NCBI GenBank assembly: GCA_001051155.2
Contig: JYIP02000010.1
Coordinates: forward strand, 1-64,000
DNA length: 64,000 nt
Direction of reading: 5' to 3'
Origin: Chrysoporthe austroafricana
Lineage: Eukaryota > Ascomycota > Sordariomycetes > Diaporthales > Cryphonectriaceae
Made by a program: the position numbers and the translations under genes. A model generated the notes under the pieces. That model searched no databases and was not told the origin of the DNA. It was given only the letters and a program-made list of their open reading frames with translations. Below are positions 20,902 to 32,811 of this stretch, one piece after another (the stretch's first letter is position 1; each line of letters starts with the position of its first letter).

Positions 20902-22963
20902 TCATGAAGATGAGAGTTGGTATCTCACCCTGACCCCCTTGGTGTCTGGAGAAGGCTCCCCGATGAAGCAATCCCGCTTGATGTCAATATCCCGCTCACG
21001 TACTGTATCGTACAACTCAAGTTTTCTGCGCCGTAAGAGTGAGGAGAGAGCAATGTATATCTCAGCGTATGCAAAGCTACATCGAAGGTGTCAGTCATTC
21101 AGAGATCTGAACCAATGCATTATGGAACACAGGGCATAATGCGGCGCGTAAGGCTGATCTGAGCGGAAAGGAGCAGCGTCAGACTCACTTGACTCCAATG
21201 CACATGCGATTTCCCTTGCCAAAGGGTACCAAAAACCGGTTGAGTTTCTCAACGTCAGGATTCGTCGTGAGCCAACGCTCCGGGCGAAACTGATATGGTT
21301 CGTCAAAGATATTGTTGTCGAGTAGAACTTCACGTATTGTCATGCTGATCGGAGTCTGTTGATTGCAATGCTTATTGTTAGCACTTCGCAATTCACCCCT
21401 ATGCCCAAATGCATAGATCCTTCCGCAATTGTTTGGATATAGAAGATGCTAGAATTCACCTACCCCTGCAGGTATGCAGTACTGGTTATACTGGAGCGTC
21501 TCGTTAGGACATACCAAGGGAAATCTTGTGGTAGGGAGCGCCATAATTCGTAAACTCTCTTTGATGACAGCGGTCTAAACCAGATTTTATTTAGCGATGC
21601 CTCCACTCTGAGTGTTGTCAAGCTGAGGAGCGATTCTTACCAGCCATGGCAGGCTTTCTAAGGAGTGCAGTGGCAATCTAGTTGATGGATCGGGTATGGC
21701 TGTTTGCAGCTCATCTTCCAGCTTTGAGAGGATCTCCGAGTTGCTCAAGAGGAAGAATAGCGCGACCGTGAGTGATCGTGCTGTTGTTTCCCCGCCTGCG
21801 GCTATCGACACCACCCCTTCATGAGACATACGATTGAAGGCTTTCTCGGGTGGTGGGAGATTGGGGTTGGATAGGATCAATTGAAATATGTTTGGTCTTT
21901 TTGCAGACCCTGTAGGCGCTTTCTCGTGGGACCAAGACTCCACTTCCTTACGCGCCAGGCTCTCCATATCCTTTCAAAGCATATGTTTCAGTGACACGAT
22001 ATAATCTCACGCCTAATATCGTAGGAGAAACTCACCCGATGAAGACCCACGATTCTTCCAAATCTGGGGAGCGTCATTCTCAAACAGCCCAACGGTACTT
22101 TCAGGATGAATGGGATGATCCAGCTGAAGTGCCTTGCAATCAAAGTCCATTCAGCTAACGTCCTGATACTATCGCGCCACTTGGAGGCCTTTTCTTCATC
22201 GACGAGGAGTGACCTAGATACGCCTGTGGAGTACTTGGCGACAGAATCTGTAGTAAGGGCGAGGAAGTTCGTGCGCATCTCAGCAAAGCCATCTCTGGCG
22301 ATTTGCTTGTCCATGCGTTCGAGAAGGAGGCCAACATGATCGTAGATCAGTGATACGGATGCAGCAGCGCCTGACTTGGACCAGAGCGGACTGATGGCGG
22401 CTCGGCGCTGGCGGTGCAGTTCATGGGGAACGGTGCCAAATACTGAATAACACTGAGTGAGTGGCACCAGCCACAGAATCCAAGAGAAACTTACTGCCTC
22501 TAGGTGTCCCAGTCATGTAAGCTGTCGGTGGGTACTTGTCGCGGCGGCCCTTGTAAAAGTGACAGCATTAGCAAAAGCTCCATGTCCATTGCCCTAGGTC
22601 TTATAAGAACCTACAGAAGCCGGGCCACTATAGAGTTTATCCAACCAAGTCGAATCTCTAATGTGAATCTCGTGAGGATTGATGCGGACTATAGGACCTG
22701 CGAATAAAGTTAGCCCTGGTGGAAACATAGCGGGTGCATAAGTCCATACCGAACTTGTCGTGCATTCTTGCGATCTCTTCCATGAAATTGCCCCTTGGCC
22801 GTTGGAACAGATCGATGTAAGTTTCGTACCATCCTGTCGCTGCGGCGAGCTTAGGCCCTGGAAATTTGGCCAGCGGGTGAAGATAGATCCGATAGCAAAC
22901 CAGAAGTGCGATATACAGTAACGCAGCCGTGGCCAGGAGCGTCCATTGTGTGTAGGCATCCAT
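20902..22963 (-). CDS. Cytochrome P450 monooxygenase
   Basis: ER-anchored haem-thiolate monooxygenase. Eight exons, all phases consistent, give 513 aa: 22963-22750, 22697-22615, 22549-22495, 22442-22036, 21970-21641, 21574-21464, 21355-21189, 21076-20902; introns are 52-112 nt. The N-terminus has a membrane anchor (residues about 8-25), then the HPLAKFPGPK proline hinge. Other marks are PHELHRQRRAAISPLW (helix C region), AAGGETT in helix I (310-316), ESLR of helix K (369-372), FRPERW (423-428) and the haem loop FGKGNRMCIG with Cys452. The apparent stop at 22596-22594 lies in an intron (22614-22550). It resembles the fungal P450s near trichothecene- and benzoate-type hydroxylases. It is divergent from the terpene cyclase, with 1.4 kb between the starts, which fits a cyclase-P450 pair acting on one scaffold. 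The substrate is inference. Confidence 0.93.
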
Positions 22964-24330
22964 GTTTGCAAATGCTCGCCGGAATGGGATATCAAGCAGA
23001 TGGAAAACTCAGCAGGATGCCTCGATGATGCTAGGGAGGACTCAGCTGTAGGGCAACGAGGACTATAGGAGGCGAGGTACTGGTGTGCCTCGGGTACGTT
23101 GTCTTGTTGAAGCCACTTCCGCAAGTGGTAAATACTTCTCTCTTCGAGTATGCCGGCGCCTTGGAAAAGGATTTTGGGCAAAGTAACACAAGATTAGTAT
23201 TAAGAGCCTCAGTTCTATCGAGCAAGACGATTATGTGAGATGTAGGCTGTAAGGAAGTTGGTTAACGTAATAATATAGACCGCATTTTGCTCGCTTTGGT
23301 AATTCGTATTTTTAAGTGCGAGGTCTAGAGCATAAGCGTAGCAGTGAGTGGACTGGAAAGTAGCCCGACCGATATTTGAAATAGTAAACGCATAAGAGGC
23401 GTCGTAACGCTGGTTTCCGAACCGGTTAATAAATTTGCGCTTGTGGACCATGCATGATGATGAACGTGTTTCGTCATCTCAGTGTGATGGTAGGCTCAAG
23501 TTCAGCTCCTCACTCACCAATACAAAGAAAGTGGACCATATGATTGATGTACATCTCCACATGTAGCTTTTTTTACTCGTTACCGAGTAGGCAAGTAGCA
23601 TTTAAACCCTAGCTAATTTCACCTTTGGCGTCATGTGGTCGTTTGATGTCATTTATCAGGCTCGCATCATGCGGGCATGCTGACACACAGTTCGAAGAGC
23701 ACAAAAAAGTACTTGGACTTGCAAACGAGGCAACGCGTCTGGGCTGCAGCATGCGGTGTGACCGAGATAAGCGCGACATAGGGCTTTTCTCGAAGAGACT
23801 TAGGCCACAGGGAGCCATGATGGCGAGTGATGAGGCCGGTGCTACGTTGAACATGGAGTCCGTCGACCTAAACTCGTAAATCCTTCCGTAGGAATCTGCC
23901 GATGAAAGCAACGATCCAGCTGTGATAGACGGATTCCTCAGGCAATGCTGAGAGGCGGAAGATACCTTCTTCTGGTGATGATGCTAGTCCTCACGCAAGA
24001 CTGTACATAGTGTATCAGAAACCGTCGGATACGGACACCGCCTTGGCCTTCGCCACCACCGTCGTCGTCGAGTCGTGGGGGCCGTAGACGAATTCCTGTA
24101 ATTCATCTAGGATATCCGTGAGCGATGGGATCCTACAGCCTAATATCGAGCTCGCTGGAATCAGGCATATATATAACTTGATTTTCGTCGCCAGACAGTC
24201 TTATCAGGGCAAGAATGATCGACTGATCAAGCCTCTCAGACGCAGAATGTTCTCATATCTTGGAGGGACCCATTACCCAATCTCCGAAACCTGAAGACTT
24301 CTTTGTCGATCTGACTACTTAGCGGGAGAG
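22964..24330. other. Divergent P450/terpene cyclase upstream region
   Basis: A 1.37-kb stretch between two divergent cluster genes. Several short ORFs occur (for example 23625-23879 plus, 23609-23911 minus), none recognised. CATATATATAAC at 24166-24177 is a TATA-like element 155 bp before the cyclase ATG. Regulatory sites for a cluster-specific factor would be expected here, but no cluster transcription factor gene is visible in the window. Confidence 0.5.
24166..24177 (+). promoter_or_regulatory. TATA-like element of the terpene cyclase
   Basis: CATATATATAAC lies about 155 bp upstream of the cyclase start codon. Placement and sequence fit a core promoter, but no start-site data are available. 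Confidence 0.4.
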
Positions 24331-25892
24331 ATGGCTATTCAAAGTGATTTGACCACTAAACCCAGTACTAGGGAGGAGCTCGTAGCTCTTTTTCGAAGCT
24401 CGACTATCACGATTCCGGATCTTCAGTCTCTAATAAGCCACTGGCCCCAAGGGGTCCACCCTCAGGTTGACAGACTCGAGCGCGATGTGAAAGAGGCACT
24501 TCAATCGTAAGCTGTACTGCCATTTTTTCAACGTCTGCGACTGACCATTTCGACACGTAGAATCTTCCCTGACGCCGAAGATGCTGCTCGACTCCAAAAG
24601 ATGAGAGCATCCGCTGTGGCCTTGTTCGGCGCTTCCTGGTACGCTTATGCCCGTTACGAGGCCTTGTGGGCCTCTACCTGTCTGTGTCTCTGGGTGAGTT
24701 GGACTTCGAAGGCCCCTAGTTTCTTGAGGATCTATGATGTATATTGGCTGATGATTTTGAAGCTTTTTCTTTGGGACGATGGTACGTTTACCCCTCGTTA
24801 TCAGTACGTTGGTTACAGTGCTAACCCCATGACAGAGACCGATTCACTAGAGTATTCCCCTTTGCTCAGCGACTTTTCCAAAGCGTCCAAATTTCGTGAG
24901 GAGACCATTGCATACCTGCGTAGTAGTTTATCACGAGATGAAGGTCGTTCGCCATCCGAAATCAGCAACAATCCCATCATTACATGTTTCGAACCGGTGG
25001 GGAAAGCTCTATCACAGAGTTATAATGATCGTAGGACACCTCAAGAGACGTGGATTACTGGTAACCCGTGTGGCTAAGCCATTTTAGGTCAACTGAACAT
25101 GATGTTCGACGAGCTCCTCTTCTTCATCAGAATGTGTGAAGAGGAGCAGAGATTTCAGCTGACAGATCATCTACCTACGGTTGAAGAGTACATGCAGCGT
25201 CGCCTGGGCACAAGTGCAGTGAGAGTGTGCTTGGCCACCATAGAGTAAGCTGATGCCCGGTCGCATGCTGCAGCGTCTGCATGCCATTGACCAATTTTCT
25301 AGATACGCCTACGATATCTCACTGTCCGAAGCAGTACTTGAGGACGATGCTATGCAGACTATTTGGCATGAAACCAATATCATTATAGCGACGTAAGCAC
25401 CAATATCCTAACATAGCGTGCTTTTCTTCCTACACAAGCTTACAGCTACAGGGTCAACGATATCTTGTCCATTAAAAAAGAGATTGTAGGATGCCCTTCA
25501 ATTTTCTTACCAATGGCCGGCCCACTAAAACTTGGCAGGCTCAATCACAAGCCGATACGCTCATTCCAATCTTGACATTACGCACTGGATCCGTTCAGGT
25601 CTCCATAGACCACGCGGTCGAGATGGTGAAATTATCGATCCAGAACTTTGAAGCTGCGGAGAAAGACATCCTTGGCCGATACGCCTCCTCGCCTGAATGT
25701 CCAGAGATCAAGAAGTACTTAGACGCGTGCAAGTTCGCTTGTACGGCAAATCTGAATTGGAGGTGAGTACCCCTGCCCCAAACCAAGCGTAAGCAATATG
25801 TACTGATACTTTGCCACCAAATCAGCCTAGTAACAGGCAGATACAAACTTCATGTGGCATCCACGAAGGGTGGGGTCCATCTTGTTCTCTAA
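24331..25892 (+). CDS. Class I terpene cyclase (sesquiterpene synthase type)
   Basis: Ionises a prenyl diphosphate, probably farnesyl diphosphate, and cyclises it; cytosolic, Mg-dependent. Nine exons give 364 aa: 24331-24506, 24561-24693, 24763-24781, 24836-25030, 25088-25244, 25303-25392, 25452-25485, 25539-25762, 25826-25892. Introns are 53-69 nt and all phases agree. The aspartate-rich motif is WDDETD (D108-D112). The pyrophosphate-sensor Arg is R213, 46 residues before the NSE triad NDILSIKKE (N259, S263, E267), and the C-terminal RY pair is R348-Y349. All metal- and diphosphate-binding marks of an active class I cyclase are thus present, and the length is normal for fungal sesquiterpene synthases. 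The third exon is only 19 nt and encodes part of the metal-binding motif. Flanked by a P450 and, further off, BVMO, GMC and SDR genes. I cannot name the product; a larger substrate is possible but less likely given the size. Confidence 0.93.
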
Positions 25893-26140
25893 TTATTTCT
25901 GAAGCAATATCACAGCTTGAGCAAGGGTTATAGGCTGCGCGGTACTGAATGCAGGAGTCCGACCAGAATATTATTTTCTTTGCCTACATTGTCTAGTTGG
26001 AATTTCTGTTGACGCTCCTTATGAAACCCGCCTCATCATTATGTAAAGTCGTTCCAGAATTAGATGCTTCCAATCAGAATCTCTCTGCTACCTGAGTGTA
26101 TTGCTTCTATTGCTATCGCTCCTACTTGTGTGGCGAAAGT
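25893..26140. other. Convergent 3' region
   Basis: A 248-bp gap between the cyclase stop and the stop of the Pth11-like gene on the other strand. No feature seen. Confidence 0.5.
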
Positions 26141-27527
26141 CTATCCATCATTCGCCCTTGTGACTATCATCTCCTTCGTAACAACTATCCCCGAAGAGCT
26201 GTTATGCTGCAACAGCCCGCCCTTTGTCAGATCGGTCGCTGAGCCTCCAATTGCAGATATATAGGTAGCCTGGTTTCTTCCTTGTAGGTTCATGCCATTC
26301 AGCTCAATGTCTTCCTCCGAGTCACCAAACCGAGTGTAACCTTTGGATTTTCCACTCCCACGTGTTATGTGTGGATCTGTGGTGTCCCTCTTTTGTGGAG
26401 TCAACCCTGCCCGAGAACTTTGCGTCTTAACCTTGCCCAAGAGTGGTGTCAAGATTCTGTCAAGCGCTGGCTTCAGCAGGGGGCTGCAGGAGATGATGAT
26501 GGCAACCGCAGGCTCTGCCAGGGCTATCTGCTGGCTGTCGGTGTCGTATGTGAGATCGGCGAAGTTGGTGTTGAGCAACACAGGGATGCGAAGAGCCGCA
26601 ATTGCCAAGGTCCTGTTGGCACTCGCCATCATCAGTCTCTAAACTTCGTGGCAAGCTCAAGAATCAGAAAAGGATGACAAGTGAGGAACGTACACAAGGC
26701 CAGTACCGAACACAGCTGCGAGTGCGATCCTATACCGTTGCTGCATATGCAGACTCCACAGCGACGGCATCGGCAAGATGAGCAGACAAATCTCGTTGAA
26801 GATGTCAACCGCTGCAACAACGCCAAAGCCGGTGTATTCATTCCCGCACGAGCCCTTGGCCGTAGGTTCCCAATTCTTTTTGATAGGCTTGCAGAGGAGG
26901 AGCCCTACAAGAATGGTCATAACCATCCAAATTGTTGAGAGAATTATAAGAGAGATCCCCAGCACACGCACATGCCGATTGACAAAGAGGCGCATTAGCA
27001 TAACTGTGATGCTGATTTTGACGAAGCCAACAGACAGAGCGTAGAGAACTTGGGTTGCAAAGATTGCCTGGGTTGGCCACTCAGTCGTGAGCTCTGTGGC
27101 CTGAGTCAAAGTCGGATGTGATCGTGCCTACCTTGGAGAATCGCACTACGTGCCAACTCTGAAGATCGTCGACATGGTGCCCAGCACCACCTGCAATTAC
27201 TGATACAAAACAAGTTGCAACTTGTCCGTAGAAGAAGACTAGGGCAGCAATATGAAGCCAATCCTCCGTGCGAATGGATACTTTCTGGGCCCGCCGACAC
27301 CAAATGCGCACTAGAGGTGTTAGGTCGTGAAGGATGTCTTGATGAACTTGGAGCAGGAAATCGTCATGAGACTCACAATAAGTCCAGACGCCAGTGAGAA
27401 CGACGAGGAAACAGGCCTCAACGATCAGGTTCACTCCAGGTCCAGACACAGGAACTATGTTAGTCGTGACTTTGGTCGCTGTGCCGTTCTCATTGCCGGG
27501 GATAATCAGCCGCGAGGTCAAGTCCAT
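26141..27527 (-). CDS. Pth11-like rhodopsin-fold integral membrane protein
   Basis: Seven-helix fungal membrane protein of the Pth11/rhodopsin-domain type, thought to be a plasma-membrane sensor. Four exons give 410 aa: 27527-27377, 27310-27132, 27100-26694, 26636-26141. Visible features: an N-terminal helix (NLIVEACFLVVLTGVW), RIWCRRAQKVSIRTEDWL, the central GFVKISITVMLMRLFV block and IWMVMTILVGLLLCKPI helices, a cysteine-bounded extracellular loop, an EICLLILPMPSLW helix, and a long charged cytosolic tail with ITRGSGKSKGYTRFG. The second intron is only 31 nt (27131-27101), shorter than usual, so that junction is the weakest part. No CFEM domain is seen. It is convergent with the terpene cyclase; a role in sensing linked to the cluster is speculation. 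Confidence 0.75.
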
Positions 27528-28978
27528 GCTGATGTGTCAACGCTTCAGAGAGCTAGAGCCTCGTGGCTGAAGAGCGGAACAACGCGCAAAATGTGGATTC
27601 CAGGATCGCAAAGTGAAAGAATAATGTCAAGACTGTGAGCCGCCCTAATGAAAAGAAGGGATTTGTCAGAAGAGAATGGGCCGGGACAGCGATGAAGCCA
27701 GTGAATCTCAGACTCAAGGGATGGAATTTGCCCTGTTCCTCCGTCTTTGCGCCCTGGGCTGGTCGCTGCTCGGATCTGACCTGCTCGTTCTCTCGCATTT
27801 CCAAAACGTCGGATCGGATCACAATGTTGCAACCATAATCTTGTACCCAGTGTAGAACAGTGCGGCGCAAACACTTTCCCGGAAAGGAGAAATTCGATAG
27901 CGACAACTGCCCTTCAGATTGCATAGGCGACGTCATCAATGAAGCAATTATCACATTGGTGTGGAGGATCGTCATAATAGTTGCTGACACCAAGGCTTAT
28001 GATGGTTGTCTATGCCCTTGGCTGAGACTGGGCCGTCATCTTTGTGCATCAGCTGATGCCCACAGCGCCAATCATTGACATTGTAGGCGTTTTAGAAACT
28101 AATGCTCTATCTATTGTTCGTCTACAACGGTTACATTGCACTGCACGAATTTGATTCGGTGATAAACTAAAGTTTGAGAGAGCGCATCTCACAGAGTCAA
28201 ACACGAGGTCTTCGAGGCCCTTTCAATGCATTTGTTGTAATTTTGCTCAGAAAATATTTTATATTGTCATTTTAAGAACAAAATCAGAAGAGTTGGATTT
28301 TAAATTAAAGGAAAGGAATCCTTGTTTTCGAAATTTACAGGCTGAATACATACACGGTCAAAATTGATTGTAAAGGAAAAGAAATGGTGTCTTTGCTCCG
28401 AATAGCCTTTTTTTGACCGGTGTAAGAATATGACGCACCACTAATGCAGTGACTTTCTGACCGGCGCGTGAAAATTGACCAGTCATTTATACAGCAGCCT
28501 TTCCAACCTAGTAGCCCGCGTAGATCGCCTAAGCCTCGTAAGTTCATTATGCCCTATCAGCCCCCAAACGGCCCCCAACTGATTATGAGTTACACAGCAG
28601 CACTGTAGTGTGAAGCCGTCATCTTTCCCCTCATCTTTTGCACAATCCCGATTCGTGATCCGAGGCGGACCCGACAGTGGCTACAGAGCCCTTTGGCAGT
28701 GCTTTCATGTGAAGCGTCCGGAACCAGCTATTCTACAGCAAGTCCCTGTCTAGTCCACGTTACAAGGTAGCCTTCCGAGACGGTACGATGCGACAACAAT
28801 GCAACACGAGATAGCTCACTGAGAATATTGATCGTGCCCGAAGAGTTCAAAAAGAAAGCCTCGCTCTGGCCGTCAACTTACCGTGAATGTCTGCATCCCA
28901 TTCTAGTCCTCACCTGGCCAATTCCGAGAACCAGTTCAGACCTTCTTCTCCGCGTTCTGACTCAACCGCTTGCTCAGT
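27528..28978. other. Divergent upstream region, AT-rich, no gene recognised
   Basis: A 1.45-kb stretch between the Pth11-like gene and the GMC gene. The ORFs at 27553-27993 minus and 27545-27874 minus do not resemble known families. The part from about 28080 to 28560 is AT-rich compared with the flanking genes. Confidence 0.5.
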
Positions 28979-30821
28979 ATGGTCACCAACGAGGGCTGGG
29001 ACTACGTCGTCGCTGGCGGCGGATTGGCTGGCTGTGTGCTTGCGAGCCGTTTGAAGCAGTACCAGGCCTCGGCACGCATCCTCGTTGTCGAGGCTGGTCC
29101 GGACGTCAGCGACAATAAAGACATCCTTCACTTCAGCTCTCTCAATTTCATTGGCGGAAAGTTCGACTGGGGCTACACAACTGCGCCTCAGAAGGGATAC
29201 GATGGGAGGAAGGTTGACGTGCCATCGGGCCGCGCTCTTGGTGGTGGTTCTGTGATCAATGGGTGTAAGTCGCCGGCAGCGCAGGCCATGAACACAACCC
29301 CCCCTCCCCTTTCCCCTTCCAAAGCATCCCTCAGGAGGCTGACTTTCTGACAGGTGGCTGGTGGCGCGGGTCCAGAGCTGACTTCGACAGCTGGGGCGAG
29401 GTCGTCAGCGACAAGCGCTGGGCCTATGACGGGCAGCTTCCGTACTTCAGAAAGACGGAGAGATGGTACAATGCCGACAACGTCGAGCAGCACGGCCAGG
29501 ATGGCACGCTCAAGATCGAGTCGCCCTCCTCGACCGGCCGCGCGTACCCCCTGGCCGGGGCCACCGAGCAAGCATGGGAGGAGTTCTCCGTGCACAAGCT
29601 CCGGGGGAACGACTTCAACGCGGGCGAGAACCTGGGGTTTGGTGAGCTGAACGAGAACCGTTCTGCGGGCGCCCGCCAGATCGCACCGTTTGCCTACTCC
29701 CTCGAAGGTGTCACTGTCCTGACCGACACCCTCGTCGAGTCTGTCCTCGTCGACGACGACAAAACCGCCACTGGCATCCGTCTCGCCGATGGCCGCGAGA
29801 TCCGCGCGGGCGAGGTCATCGTCGCCGCCGGCGCGTACCGGACGCCCCAGCTTCTCATGCTGTCGGGACTGGGCCCCAAACAGACGCTCGAAAACCACGC
29901 CATCGAATGCAAGGTCGACATCCCCCAGATCGGGCAGAACTTCCACGACCACGTCTCCCTCTTCTTGAACTGGAAGCTCAAGGACCCGTCCAAGGGATAT
30001 GCCATCGGCTCCAACAACGCCCTCTTCGCCGAGCCGCAGTTCGCGACGGGGACGCCGATCAGCCATGTGGCCAACACGCGGGTGCCCCGCGACGGCCTCG
30101 AGGCCGCCATCGCCAAGGACGAGGGCAAGGCCGACCCGGAGCACTACCTGCTGAAGAGAGACTGGGCGATGACGGAGAACATCGTCATGTACATTGGGAT
30201 CCCGGTGCCCCCGGTGACGATCGACGGTACGCATATCAGCGTCATGTTGATGGGCCTGAAGCCCACCTCCCGCGGGACTGTCACCATAGCGTCCAAGGAC
30301 CCGGCCGAGGCCCCGGTGCTCGATCCTAATTACTTTTCCACCGAAGTGGACAAGTATGTGTGGCGATACTCTCTCCGGAGGATCGCAGCCTTCATGACCG
30401 GCAACGAGACGGTCTTTGGCCGGGACATCGTCGAGGGGGAAACTCCCTTCCCCGGATTCGAACCTCTCACCGTAGATGCATCTGACGAGTATCTAGACAG
30501 TAGGGTCAAAGCTGCTGCTAGGTAAGCTTCATTCCGTCTCTGTCCCCTCACCTTACTTTCTCCTTCCCACACCTCTCACGATGGGAGGCGAGTGAAGATC
30601 ACTGAGGCTGATACGGTCTTCCCAGGTCTACGTTTCACGGCAGCGGTACCTGTTCGATGGGCCAGGTGGTAGACACAGACTTGTGCGTCAAGGGGGTCCG
30701 GAATCTTCGCGTCGTCGACGCATCGGTGATCCCCATCGCCATCGGCGGGCACATCCAAGCTGCCGTCTACGCGCTGGCGGAGCAAGCGGCAGTCATTATC
30801 TCGCAAGGACGAGCGACCTAG
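28979..30821 (+). CDS. GMC (glucose-methanol-choline) oxidoreductase
   Basis: FAD-dependent alcohol or sugar oxidase/dehydrogenase family. Three exons, 28979-29264, 29354-30521 and 30626-30821, give 549 aa; introns of 89 and 104 nt. Motifs: dinucleotide fold [17 protein letters not shown] at the N-terminus followed by LVVEAGP, the [13 protein letters not shown] contact, [15 protein letters not shown] (GMC signature 2), and the C-terminal active site with H489 ([12 protein letters not shown]) and H527 ([13 protein letters not shown]). No signal peptide is seen, so a cytosolic tailoring enzyme is more likely than a secreted lignin-related oxidase. An upstream in-frame TTG at 28970 is not used here because ATG 28979 gives the normal start. 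It lies within the terpene cluster; oxidation of an alcohol on the terpenoid is inference. Confidence 0.9.
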
Positions 30822-31105
30822 TTTGATGGAAGGAGTAGTGGGCTTAAAAAGTACAGCGTAGAGTCATGTATTGGGCTATTTAGTGCAATGTACCGCCTAC
30901 ACGTTCCTGTAGTCTTCGATTCCAAGGGCTATCTCTTCCCGCCCGCAGGACGCCAAATTCACCGAATCATAGGAGCTACAGACGTCTGCGCGTAGCATGG
31001 AGGAAAAGCCTATACGAAATATGGTGGCAGGCATATCATTCCTCGAGGCGCGCACCTGCAGATGAACGATGACTCGTGCTCCCTCTCTCCCTCCCCCCTC
31101 TCTCC

Positions 31106-32811
31106 TCACGAGACCTTCTGGAAGCCCACGCCCTCGGCCCTCTGTCCCTCGATGAAGATCACGGGCGGCGTGAAGTGTTTCCGCCCGTGGAACGCGTACG
31201 CGATGACGCTCAGCACGATGACGGCCACCCAGATGAGCGGAGCCCAGTTCGCGTCCACGGGGGCGGGGGACGACGCGTCGGGGAAGCAGCTCATGACGAC
31301 GATGAAGAACGAGTACGCGACGGCCACGGCGTTGATGGGCAGTCCCCAGCGGCCCAGGCTCCAGCGCGCGGGCGGCAGCGGCTCGCCGCGGAGCCGCCGG
31401 AGCAGCACGCAGCCGATGGAGAGCATGTACGTCGACATGAGCGCCAGCAGCGAGAGGGAGGCGATGATGGTGAAGGCGAGGCTGGAGCCGAGGGAGACGA
31501 GGGAGAGGACCACCGAGATGCCGGTCGCGGCGTAGACCGCGTTGAAGGGCTGGTCGTATTTGTGGTTCATCTGGTGCGGACTAGGTCAGGACAGGATTCG
31601 GGGGGCATCTTGGGTCGCCCCGTCACCGAGACTCACATGGGAGATCCAGGAGGAGAACGGGAACCCTTTGTCCCGGGAGAAGGCCCATATCTCGCGCGAC
31701 GTCGTCGCCAGAGCAGTGATGTTCCCGGAGGCTATGAGGAGGATCAACACGACGGCCAGAAACAGGGCCGCGCTGGTGCTGCCGGTGTTTGCGAACAGGT
31801 TCAGATATGGCAGGTCGGAGTCGAGGATGGACTCCAGCGGCCCGATGCAGAAGAGCATCGTGATGACGAGCAAGATCGCCATGATGGAGTTTAGGACGTA
31901 GGACCACCACATGGCAAGAGGGACGGTCAGGGACGAATCCCTCACCTCCTCGGCTGGGGAGGAGGGGGCTCGTTAGCAATACACCTGGCAAGGGGGAAGG
32001 GGACGGCCTGCTCACCGATGTGCACGATCGTATCACTCCCCAGCATCGACCAGATAATCGCAACCTGCGTGACGAGACACGCCGCCCCGTAGTTCCCCCA
32101 CCCGCTGTTGTTCTCGAAGCCGGTGAACACGTCGCGCGCGCTGTTGAGCGGCCTGCACAGCCCCCACAGCACGCCGACGTAGGCGACCAGCCCGACGGTG
32201 TGGCCGATGAGGCTCGCCACCTCCAGCGCGGGGAGGACGCCGGCGCCGAGGGTGTTGCACACGATGGTGAGGAGCATCAGCGCCAGCACGACCAGGAACA
32301 GCTGCCAGCCGTTCATAGCGAAGGCGGGCCAGACCAGGTCCACGGCGACCTGGACGAGCTGCGCCCACACGTAGACGCCGCCGGCGTAGCTCGCGACCCA
32401 GCCGAGGCTGCTCATCCACCCGGCGGCGTAGCTCGCCTCCTTCTGCCAGCGGGCGGGCGCGTACTCGCTCACCCAGTGGTACTGGCCGCCGGCGGTCGGG
32501 CTCATGGAGCACATCTCGGCGAGCGACAGGACGACGGAGCCGTAGAGGACCATGCACCCGAGGAAGGTCCAGAAGAAGCCGCCGTACCCGACCGAGGGGA
32601 TCGACGGCGACATGGACACGATGGCGTACTCCCACGTGGCCATGTAGATGGACACGAAGCCGAACGTCGACCAGTACGAGAAGTTACGCCGGAACTGCTG
32701 CGCCTTGCCGAGGCGGGCCATGTCGACGGCGTCGTTGTCCGCGTGGACAGAACCCGCCGCCGCCGCCTCGGGCGAGGCGACCTCGATGAGCGGGTTCTTC
32801 GACGACAACAT
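31106..32811 (-). CDS. APC-superfamily permease (GABA/choline/amino-acid type)
   Basis: Plasma-membrane transporter with about 12 helices. Three exons, 32811-32016, 31953-31637 and 31570-31106, give 525 aa; introns of 62 and 66 nt, phases agree. The N-terminal part has NFSYWSTFGFVSIYMATWEY and SPTAGGQYHWVSEYAPARWQ, typical of the fungal choline/GABA (Uga4/Hnm1-like) branch; a conserved AEEVRDSS segment follows helix 6. Intact, unlike the other permease at 8647-10398. Convergent with the GMC gene, 284 bp between stops. It could import a precursor or export a product, or be unrelated to the cluster. Confidence 0.88.

Noticed and set aside
22594..22596. Apparent premature stop in the P450
   Set aside because: It falls inside a canonical 65-nt intron (22614-22550), and splicing restores the family sequence with correct phase.
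23609..23911. Two overlapping ORFs upstream of the cyclase
   Set aside because: Neither strand gives a recognisable protein, and there are no supporting splice signals.
25486..25538. Apparent read-through after the cyclase NSE motif
   Set aside because: The segment is a 53-nt intron, and the spliced frame gives the expected helical continuation.
27545..27993. Minus ORFs upstream of the Pth11-like gene
   Set aside because: Hydrophobic but without family resemblance; probably chance frames in the promoter region.
30460..30475. tRNA-like GGATTCGAACC motif
   Set aside because: It lies in the GMC coding sequence (PGFEPLT) and has no cloverleaf around it.
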